Of a stretch of 64,000 bases of DNA, positions 1-8,400 are shown one piece after another. The stretch covers positions 1 to 64,000 of the forward strand of contig NZ_JAGEVF010000013.1 in the NCBI RefSeq assembly GCF_017581965.1, in the 5' to 3' direction. The translations under genes were made by a program, and so were the position numbers. The notes under the pieces are model-generated. The model was not told the origin of the DNA. It worked only from the letters and a program-made list of their open reading frames with translations, and did no database searches. This DNA comes from Winogradskyella pelagia. Its GTDB lineage: Bacteria > Bacteroidota > Bacteroidia > Flavobacteriales > Flavobacteriaceae. Position 1 is the stretch's first letter. The number at the start of each line of letters is the position of its first letter.

Positions 1-3000
1 GTCTACTCAGGACCAGGCGTTACCGATGACGGTAACGGCCAGACCTATAGCTTTGACCCAGCAGCGGCAGGGACAGGCATACATACGATTACCTATACTC
101 TTATAGATGCAAACTCTTGTGCAGGCATGGCCTCGGACGATATTGAGGTCTTTGAACTACCAACGGTAACCATCGACCCAGTTGATGCGATTTGTGTTGA
201 TGCTAACCCAGTGCAACTGGTAGCATCGCCTACAGGTGGTACATGGCAGGGTCTAGGTGTTGATGAGAATGGGATGTTTGATCCGGCACTTGCAGGGTCA
301 GGAGACCAAATAATTAGCTATACCTATACCGATAGTGGCAGTGGTGCAACAGGAGATTGCCCATCTTTAATATTGACAGCTGTTTTTGACGGTGATCTTT
401 CTGGTGGTCTACCAAAAGGAATTGAATTATTGGTCTTACAAGATATACCAGACCTAAGCATTTATGGTGTAGGTTCTGCCAATAATGGTGGTGGTAGTGA
501 CGGCCAGGAGTTTACTTTTCCAAGTGACGCTCGTAATTCAGGTGACTATATCTACATAACATCTGATGCAACTGCTTTTGAAACATGGTTTGGATTTGTT
601 CCGGATTACGTAAATGGTGCGGTTAATATCAATGGTGATGATGCCATAGAATTATTTAAGGACAGTATGGTTATCGATACTTATGGGGATATTAATACCA
701 ATGGGGATTTTGAGCCTTGGGATTATACGGATAGTTGGGCCTATAGAAATAGCACAACTGGACCAGATGGTAATACATGGGTACAATCCAGTTGGACCTA
801 TGCCGGTAGAGAAGCATGGGATGGTGAAACATCCAATGCAACTGCGGAATTCGTTATGCCAATTGGTACCTTTGCAGGTGCAGATTGCGATACGAGTGGT
901 AATGAAGGAAATGGCTGTGCTGATACAGCAGAAATTACCATTGTGGTTAACCCGCTGCCAACAGTCACCTTTAGCGCACCAGCAGACATTGCTGATAGCG
1001 CTGGGATACAGATAGGATTAGGAGGCGGTACTCCAACAGGTGGAGTTTACTCAGGTACTGGTGTAACCGATGATGGCAATGGTATGACCTATAGCTTCGA
1101 TCCTGCAGTAGCAGGAGTAGGTACAACGACGATTACCTATACGGTTACAGACGGAATTGGCTGTACAGCTTCGGCATCGGATGATGTAGAGGTGGTACTA
1201 GGCTGTGAGGAAATTACAGCAGATATTCGACTTTTAGGTCTAGACTGCTTCGGTTTTGCCCATCAACTAACGGTAATCCCTTTAGGAGGTGAAGCACCTT
1301 ATACAATTTCAGCAAGTGGTAGCACACTTTCATCAACCGATTTGGATGGTAACCCAGTACCCGAGGGAGATTTCGTATTCTTATATGAAGGATTTACAAC
1401 GCCAACCAATACGGTTGCCATTACGGTCACCGATGTAAATGGTTGTGAAGCAGCACCTATTGAGTACGTGCTTACCAATCCGGATGCGGTGGTTTCAGGT
1501 ACTGCAATTTCTACACCAGCGAGCTGCGCAAATTCGGCAGATGGGACGATTACCTATTCCGGTCAATCCGGCGGGACACCTATTGTTGATAATCCTGATT
1601 TTCCCGATGGATGGACTTATTTCCTATTGGGAGGACCAAATGGAGATATCAATCAGGCATCACCAATCTTTACCGATCTTGGGCCAGGTGTTTATGGCGT
1701 AGGAGCAATTGATGCTCAAGGTTGTGGTACGGACGTCTTTACTATCGAAGTTCTTAACGGTGATATTACACCACCACAAATTATTTGCCCAGCAGATATC
1801 ACAGTAAGTAATGATCCTGGTTTCTGTGGTGCTGTAGTTAACTTTGATCTTGAAGCTTCAGATAATTGTGATGGAGTTACCACCACTAGCGTACCTGCTT
1901 CGGGAGATATTTTTGGGATAGGTCAAACAGTAGTTACGGTGACAAGTACAGATGTTGCAGGCAACAGTTCGTCATGTACTTTTAACGTCACTGTCAATGA
2001 TACCGAGGGACCACTGATAATAGGTCCTGCTGATTTAGTCTTAGAGTGCAGCGATGAGGTACCTTCACCACCATTTGTGATTAACAGTGGTGCAGGAAAT
2101 CTTGAAAATAGCTACGTATATGGTACTGCTGTTTCTGGACCATCTATTGATGATGTTGCTATAACAGGTGATTTAGTGCTCGTAGAGGATATGGGTGGCA
2201 GTTCGGTTACCGATGGCTGTGAACCCATCCTTAACGATGTTGCAGGAAAAATAGCTGTTATTGATCGCGGTGCCTGTGCATTCACTACAAAAATTGTTAA
2301 TGCACAAAATGCAGGAGCAATTGCGGTAATTATTATAAATAACCAACCTGGTGGTGGTACTGTGAATATGTTTATTGACGATTCAATAGTTACCATTCCA
2401 TCAATATTTTTACCGAACATTTATGGTACTGCCCTAAAGGATCAGATGTCACTAAATACCGTAAATGTAACCATCGGCGGTTCTGATAATAATACCACAA
2501 CACAGGATTGTTCTGGTGTTGATATAGTTTTTTCTCAAAAGATTATGCCTGGTAATTGCGCAAACCAATTTACAATTGAAAATACTTGGACAGCTACGGA
2601 CAGCTTTGGCAATTCCAACTCAGCAATGCAGACCATTGTTGTAAACGATGAAACACCACCACTATTGATAGGGGCCTGTCCGACAGCAGCTGATTTTGGG
2701 TATGTGGATGTAGCGACACAAGCAGATTTACCAACTGGTGATGAAGCTGAACAGGAATTCTTTAACCAGAATATAGATATGTTTTATGAAGATACCTGCA
2801 GCGGTCTTGGAGGAGTCAATATTTCTGATCCCGTTATAGACGGTGATGCTTGTGGAGGGACAGCGACCTATACAATAGATTTTGCCGATGGATGTGAAAA
2901 CTTCAATAGTGAATGTAGCTTTACAATAAACTATGGCATCGAAGCCATAGCGGCCGTTTGGACGGGAACTGTAAATACAGATTGGGAAAACTCGGGTAAC

Positions 3001-4695
3001 TGGGCAAACGGTGATGCACCAGGTCTGTCGGTCAGCGGTACGGTAACTGTTCCTTCAGGCTTACCCAATTATCCTGTATTAATGCAAGGGCAAGATTTAT
3101 ATATAGACCAATGCTCAACGGTGACCGTTGCCAGTGACGCCTCGTTGACGGTAAATCCAAATGTAGTGCTTAGCAACGACGGTACCGTGGCCAACGATGG
3201 TAGTGTGATCTTTGAATCTGACGATACAGGAACGGCCTATATTGGTTCTGGTGAGGGAATGTTTGTAGGAGACTTCACGGTAGAACGATTTATTCCTGCT
3301 AAGCGTGCTTATCGTCAGTTAAGTCCAGCGGTTACAACGAGTACACCAATTTCGGAGAACTGGCAACAGGATACGCATATTACCGGTCCTGCTGGCAATA
3401 CAGACGGATTTGATGTTACGCAAACTGGTAATCCATCAATGTATATCTTTGATAATACGGTCTACGAATATGTTGAGATGGCCAATACCAATGCCACCAA
3501 CCTCTTCCCAGGGACCATGTACCATATTTTGGTAAGAGGGGACAGGACAACAGACCTCACCAATAATAATGCTACGCCATCTGAAACCACTCTGCGTGCT
3601 ACAGGTGAACTGACAGCAGAGAATGTAGGGTTCCAGACCATAGCCGTTAACGTTCCCGCACAGCGCTTTATTGCGGTGGGTAATCCATTCCAAGCTCAGA
3701 TTGATATGAATAAGGTATTGACAACTAATACAAGCAATATCAGTCCCATTTTCTATTGGGTCTGGGATCCGACACTTGGTGCGAGAGGTGCCTATACGGC
3801 TGTTATCGCAGCCAGTGGTACTACCTCGGCTGGAGATTCAGACGCTAATCAATATTTACAAGCGGGCCAAGCAGGATGGGTCTATACGGCAGGAGCTGGT
3901 GAATCCTCTGTAAGTTTTATGCAGTCCGATAAGTATACTTCGGGCGCTGAGACTGAAGTTTTTAGAAATGGAAATGCAGCCACCAGCCTAGGGCAATTGC
4001 GTTTGTCACTCTATGAAAGCAGCGCGCTTGCCAACGATCAGTCGTCCATTGATGGCGTCCTTATCTTATTTGATACTAATGGTAATAATGGAATAGATGC
4101 CAATGATGCACTTAATATTACCAACTTGGATGAGAATTTTGCAATCAATAATAATGGCGTCTTGTTGAGTATCGAGTCTCGAGCTGCACCAGAAGATCAA
4201 GAAGAGGTTCAATTGGAGATTAATACATATAGAAATACCAATTATACCATTGTGGCAGAAGGAATTTCTATGCAAGATGCTACAGCATTCTTATGGGATA
4301 CCTATACAGGCATATACACAGAAATCCCACAGACTGGAGCGGTCAATTACAGCTATGTTGTAGATTCGGGCAATCCCGCTTCCGTAGCTGGCGATCGCTT
4401 TAAGGTTGTATTTTCCGCAGAAGTGCTATCTGTTGGTGATTATGATGTCGATAGGGTTCTCTTGTATCCAAATCCAACAAATATCGGTAAGGTCTATTTA
4501 AACGTGCCGTTAGGTATGGATGATTTAGAAATCACCATTTACGATGTTACAGGTAAACGGTTATATGAGAAAACTGGATTTGCAGGAGGAAGTAAGATTG
4601 CTATTGATGAGGTTTCACGTTTTAGTATTGGTACCTATCTTGTAGAGCTGAGTTCACAGGGTAAAACCATTACCAAAAAATTGATTATTAACTAA
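1..4695 (+). CDS. Giant secreted multidomain protein with T9SS type A sorting domain (5' end outside window)
   Basis: The frame is open from base 1, and the first bases already encode part of an Ig-like repeat, so the gene starts upstream; the first in-window ATG (127) is internal. Domains in order: a partial Ig-like repeat (1-153), a lamin-tail-like region (about 370-830), a second full Ig-like repeat (about 1024-1200) with the motif YSGTGVTDDGNG, a HYR-type domain (about 1765-2005, TPPQIICPADITV), a protease-associated-like domain (about 2105-2450, GKIAVIDRGACAF), then a 580-residue C-terminal block from 2956 that is shared with the second giant protein. The last 75 residues form a type A T9SS signal (LLYPNP ... 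GTYLVELSS ... KKLIIN). Inferred role: cell-surface or released adhesin-like protein, exported by Sec and then T9SS. No enzyme active site was recognised. A tiny PID-CTERM-like gene follows after 14 bases. Confidence 0.85.
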   Translation, partial: VYSGPGVTDDGNGQTYSFDPAAAGTGIHTITYTLIDANSCAGMASDDIEVFELPTVTIDPVDAICVDANPVQLVASPTGGTWQGLGVDENGMFDPALAGSGDQIISYTYTDSGSGATGDCPSLILTAVFDGDLSGGLPKGIELLVLQDIPDLSIYGVGSANNGGGSDGQEFTFPSDARNSGDYIYITSDATAFETWFGFVPDYVNGAVNINGDDAIELFKDSMVIDTYGDINTNGDFEPWDYTDSWAYRNSTTGPDGNTWVQSSWTYAGREAWDGETSNATAEFVMPIGTFAGADCDTSGNEGNGCADTAEITIVVNPLPTVTFSAPADIADSAGIQIGLGGGTPTGGVYSGTGVTDDGNGMTYSFDPAVAGVGTTTITYTVTDGIGCTASASDDVEVVLGCEEITADIRLLGLDCFGFAHQLTVIPLGGEAPYTISASGSTLSSTDLDGNPVPEGDFVFLYEGFTTPTNTVAITVTDVNGCEAAPIEYVLTNPDAVVSGTAISTPASCANSADGTITYSGQSGGTPIVDNPDFPDGWTYFLLGGPNGDINQASPIFTDLGPGVYGVGAIDAQGCGTDVFTIEVLNGDITPPQIICPADITVSNDPGFCGAVVNFDLEASDNCDGVTTTSVPASGDIFGIGQTVVTVTSTDVAGNSSSCTFNVTVNDTEGPLIIGPADLVLECSDEVPSPPFVINSGAGNLENSYVYGTAVSGPSIDDVAITGDLVLVEDMGGSSVTDGCEPILNDVAGKIAVIDRGACAFTTKIVNAQNAGAIAVIIINNQPGGGTVNMFIDDSIVTIPSIFLPNIYGTALKDQMSLNTVNVTIGGSDNNTTTQDCSGVDIVFSQKIMPGNCANQFTIENTWTATDSFGNSNSAMQTIVVNDETPPLLIGACPTAADFGYVDVATQADLPTGDEAEQEFFNQNIDMFYEDTCSGLGGVNISDPVIDGDACGGTATYTIDFADGCENFNSECSFTINYGIEAIAAVWTGTVNTDWENSGNWANGDAPGLSVSGTVTVPSGLPNYPVLMQGQDLYIDQCSTVTVASDASLTVNPNVVLSNDGTVANDGSVIFESDDTGTAYIGSGEGMFVGDFTVERFIPAKRAYRQLSPAVTTSTPISENWQQDTHITGPAGNTDGFDVTQTGNPSMYIFDNTVYEYVEMANTNATNLFPGTMYHILVRGDRTTDLTNNNATPSETTLRATGELTAENVGFQTIAVNVPAQRFIAVGNPFQAQIDMNKVLTTNTSNISPIFYWVWDPTLGARGAYTAVIAASGTTSAGDSDANQYLQAGQAGWVYTAGAGESSVSFMQSDKYTSGAETEVFRNGNAATSLGQLRLSLYESSALANDQSSIDGVLILFDTNGNNGIDANDALNITNLDENFAINNNGVLLSIESRAAPEDQEEVQLEINTYRNTNYTIVAEGISMQDATAFLWDTYTGIYTEIPQTGAVNYSYVVDSGNPASVAGDRFKVVFSAEVLSVGDYDVDRVLLYPNPTNIGKVYLNVPLGMDDLEITIYDVTGKRLYEKTGFAGGSKIAIDEVSRFSIGTYLVELSSQGKTITKKLIIN

Positions 4696-4709
4696 TAAAT
4701 TCAAGCATA

Positions 4710-4928
4710 ATGAAAAGTTCTAAAAACACATTTTTAAAAATCATTACTACCATGGCAATTGTTATTGCCATGGTATCTACAACTAATTTAAATGCGCAGG
4801 GACCTCCGGGAGGATCTACTGATACTCAAGACGCTATACCACTGGATGGTGGCTTAATTGCACTAGTAATTGGTGCAGCGGCATTTGGTGTAAAGAAACT
4901 GCGCGACAATGCCCGTAATAAGAATTAA
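4710..4928 (+). CDS. Tiny PID-CTERM-like exosortase substrate, copy 1
   Basis: A 72-residue protein with a signal peptide ending near LNAQ, a mature N-terminus GPPGGSTDTQDA, then AIPLDGG, a hydrophobic stretch (LIALVIGAAAFGV) and a basic tail KKLRDNARNKN. The order Pro-x-Asp-Gly-Gly, hydrophobic helix, Lys/Arg tail is the layout of PID-CTERM sorting signals that accompany XrtF in flavobacteria; here the motif is PLDGG. If processed at this motif, fewer than about 20 residues would remain outside. It starts 14 bases after the giant gene, so co-transcription is likely. It is almost identical to the copy at 10871-11080, apart from a slightly longer tail. Confidence 0.75.
   Translation: MKSSKNTFLKIITTMAIVIAMVSTTNLNAQGPPGGSTDTQDAIPLDGGLIALVIGAAAFGVKKLRDNARNKN
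4748..4775. repeat. 12-bp perfect inverted repeat in the signal-peptide coding region, copy 1
   Basis: TACCATGGCAAT (4748-4759), loop TGTT (4760-4763), ATTGCCATGGTA (4764-4775). It encodes TMAIVIAMV in the tiny gene. The second copy of the gene has the same 12-bp stem and loop. Confidence 0.9.
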
Positions 4929-4929
4929 A

Positions 4930-5043
4930 TCAGTATTACAGGCTATTCTATTACCAATAAGGCTTTTTCTAGGAAAGGCCTTATTTTTTTGTTGCATACC
5001 TAGATTTGTGCGCTCTCTTATTTTTGAGTTGAAAATGTTTTAA
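4930..5043 (+). pseudogene. Truncated xrtF 5' remnant
   Basis: Read in the frame of 4951-4953, this stretch gives PIRLFLGKAL followed by FFCC, matching residues 14-23 of the intact XrtF at 11077 (PIRLFLGKALLFF). Similarity then stops, and the frame ends at TAA 5041-5043 after unrelated residues. No usable start codon overlaps the tiny gene's stop here, unlike the GTGA overlap in the intact copy. It is best read as the broken edge of the duplication, with the catalytic residues absent. Confidence 0.7.
4958..4990 (+). terminator. Intrinsic terminator after tiny gene copy 1
   Basis: Stem TAAGGCTTTT (4958-4967), loop TCTAGG, stem AAAGGCCTTA (4974-4983): 10 pairs including one G-U, followed by seven T (4984-4990). 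It lies in the xrtF remnant and probably ends the transcript of the upstream giant and tiny genes. Confidence 0.7.
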
Positions 5044-5486
5044 GAAAATCAAATCTGAAATGTGAAATAACAAGTTACGGTGTAGATTAATTCGCTAATT
5101 TGAAGTTTATCATCCCTTAATCTTCGTATTTCATCGAAATTTAACACTTTTTTTATTTTAACACTTTTTTTTGATTAGTTTTAAGAAACCTAAAAGAAAG
5201 CGATTGATTAATAGCAACTAATAATCGCTCCGATTTACTGTAATACTTTATTCTTAAAATGTAGTACGATTTAGTACTGTATTAGCTACATCTCAGTAGT
5301 CTTTTGTTGTGGTATGCTATAACCAATAACAACAATAAATGACTAAGACAATTATTTTCTACCCTTTTTTTATTAGTAGAGTATGTAATATTCCTTGTTT
5401 TGGTTTAATGATAACTCAAATCTTTAGTAAGCTTAACACTATTCTTCCTGTTACGGACAAGCTATTAATCAACAAATTTATTAATT
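5044..5486. other. Noncoding region upstream of the second giant gene
   Basis: About 440 AT-rich bases without a credible gene. Visible structure: an imperfect tandem direct repeat of TTTAACACTTTTTTT (5140-5154 and 5157-5172, 17-base period), and an inverted repeat AGTAC-GATTTA-GTACT (5263-5278). No TANNTTTG box with a matching TTG was found close to the start at 5487, so the promoter is not assigned. Confidence 0.5.
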
Positions 5487-8400
5487 ATGAAAATTAGATT
5501 ACTATTTTTATTTCTAATTGTGTATGCATTATTCCTACCTCAAGGAGTATCTGCGCAAACAACAGACACTGGTCAGCAGCCAAGTCTTGTTTTACCTGGC
5601 ACACAGGCCACAATTACACCGCAACAAGTAAGACAACTTGGCGAGGCTTCTGTCAATAACGGGTTCTCAGAGAATACGGGAACATTTGTTTTAGATTTTG
5701 AAGGTCTCGGTGACCTTGATTTACCTTTAGACTTTTATAATGGCGGTTTAAGTGACCAGGGCTTTAGTGGGCCGAATTTTGGTATTTCCTTTAACGCTGA
5801 TGCAATAGCACTAATTGATAGTGATGAAGGCGGTTCTGGAAATATTGCAAATGAACCTTCCCCTTCTACAGGTTTTATTTTCTTGGGTTCTGATAGTACT
5901 CCAATATTAAACTTGCCCGCAGGCTTTGAAACCGGCTTTTCATTCTTTTATTGTGCAATTAATTTTGCTAGCGAGGTTCAAGTTTATGATGGTTTGGATG
6001 GAACGGGAAACTTATTGGGTTCTGCTGTTTTGCCAATTACACCAAGTCTAGGTTTAGGTGATCCAAATGGAGCATTTGATAATTTTCAAGAAGTTTCTAT
6101 TCCTTTTTCGGGAATTGCTAAGTCTATTGTTTTTGGAGGGGCAGAAAATCAGGTAGTCTTTGACGACATTACCTTCGGAAATATTGTCGCTGGTTGCGAC
6201 GCTTTTGCAGGTTCAATTTTATTCGATGACCAATCAACACAGTTTGAAGGCTGTGCAGGAACTGGTGATTTAGCTGCTATCAATGTCGTGGAAGATGGAC
6301 AACCCGTAGGAGAAAATACGGGTTGGATAATTACAGATGCGGCTGATGGTACCATATTAGGTTTACCAACAGCACCACCTTTTGATTTAAGTGCTGCTCC
6401 AGCAGGAACTTGTAATATCTACAAGATTGCTTATGAGAATGATTTAACAGGTTTAATGATGCAAGGCAATATTGCAAATTTAGATGGTTGTTTCGATCTC
6501 TCTGAGCCAATCTCAGTTGTTAGACTAGAAGGTGACGTATGTGCCCCTGAACCTTGCACCATAAGTAATACAACATTGGTCTCAACACTTTGTGTTGGCG
6601 CTGATAATTTATTGGTAACGGTTTCTTTTGATGTTACCAACGGATCTGGCAGCTATGAGCTTATAGATGTAGATACAGACACTGCCATAGGAACACTTAC
6701 TGCTGCTGAAACAGCAACAGGCCTTACCATAGAAGGTACGGTACCAAGACCGACAACCGCAGGAACAGCTATTAATGTTAAAGTTGTGGACACTGCAGTA
6801 AGTTCAGGTACTACAGAACTCGCTGTAAATGGCGGTTTTGAGACTGGTGATTTCACTGGTTGGTCACAATTTCCTAGTCCTAGCGGCTCACAAACTATTG
6901 ATGGCTCTAATCCTTCTGAAGGAAACTTTGCAGCCAACGTATTTAATGACGAACCTGCATCAGCGAGTGTTCTTAAAAATGCAAATATTGGTATAGGTAC
7001 GGTAAATCCAGGAGATGAAATCACTATTTCATTCGATATACGAGGCAGTGGCGCAAATGGAGGCGTAGGTTTTGCAGAGTTTTTCTCTGAAATTGATGGT
7101 GGTGGAGTTTCATCAGCCGACCTTTTAGGAGGTGCGCCCTTACCATTAAATGCAGATCCAAATGTGTGGACACCGTTGTCATTTACTGTGACTGCTGGAC
7201 CAGACGTGTCTGCTGGTGTGTCCTTTCAAGTTGTTGCTGTAACTGGTGGGGTTGAAGGAAGTCAATCTAATTTGTTTATAGATAATTTATCAATAACTGT
7301 TGAAGCTGAATCAGCTCAATGTATGGGCGATCCTATTGAAGTTGCACTTCCATATACAGAAGTCACCTTTACAGGGCCAGGGGACCAAGAAGTCAATTCT
7401 GGCGAACTTACAGGACTTGGCGGTGGTCTGCCAGTAGGCGGAGTGTACTCCGGAACTGGTGTTACAGATGATGGTAACGGCGAAACTTATAGTTTTGATA
7501 CTGCCTTTTTAGATGGCGGACCTGTAACCATTACCTATTCATTTACAGATGCTAATGGCTGTACGTACTCGGCTAGTGATGAGGTAGGATTATTGCAATC
7601 TGGCCCAGATAATGATCTGTGTGCAGATGCGACATTAATTGCTTGTGGAGACACAATCAGCGGAAGTACAGCAGACGCTACCTTTGACGACGTTGGTACT
7701 TGTGGAACTTCTAATACAGCTAATGGAGTTTGGTATAGATTTGTAGGAATCGATGGCGAAGCAACAATAAGTACTTGTGGCACAGCAAATTTTGACACTA
7801 AAATTAGTGTATTTACTGGAGTTTGTGATGATTTAACTTGTGTTGATGGAAATGATGATGGTACAGGATGTGCAGATTTCACGTCAGAGCTTACTATCGC
7901 CACAACAGCAGGAGTAGAATACTATGTTTTAGTTCATGGTTTTGGAACTGGCTCAGGAGATTTTGATTTAAGTCTTATTTGTGTAGATCCTTGTGATGGT
8001 GATACAGAAGCACCAGAAATAACAATGGAAGCTCAAAATGAATCCGTTGATTGTGGTAGTGACGATATAGAAGGTGCATTTGAAGCATGGCTAGCTAATA
8101 ATGGCGGTGCTGAGGCCACAGATGCCAACGGAGTAACTTGGAGTAACAATGCATGCTCAGAAAATACATTTACTGTAGATGAATTCGCTAACTGGATTGG
8201 GTTTATTGCTAGACTTGATGCAGGAGGAGGATTTATTGGTGGTGAACCAGCACCATTATCTGCAATTACCTCAGAAGTAGGACCAGGAAATCAAATGACT
8301 TTGCAGCCTAGCTTATCTCAACCATTTGATCCAAATGTGACTATAGAAGGAATCACATATGTTGAAGATCCTTCACTGGTAGGTCAGGAATTAACTTTTA

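Larger units (their letters stand above)
2956..4990 (+). repeat. Long direct repeat, copy 1 (giant-gene 3' end + tiny gene + xrtF start)
   Basis: This segment matches 9120-11150 in the same order. It covers the last 580 codons of the giant gene, the 14-base spacer, the tiny PID-CTERM-like gene and the first bases of xrtF. Some stretches are almost identical at DNA level, for example the coding around VERFIPAKRAYRQLSPAVTT and the mature part of the tiny gene. The N-terminal parts of the two giant proteins do not align. Similarity ends inside xrtF, where only a remnant remains in this copy. Confidence 0.8.

Noticed and set aside
5339..5497. Short frame of 52 codons in the region before the second giant gene
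   Set aside because: It overlaps the start of the giant gene in another frame, has no signal, domain or membrane layout, and low-complexity AT-rich codons; likely chance.
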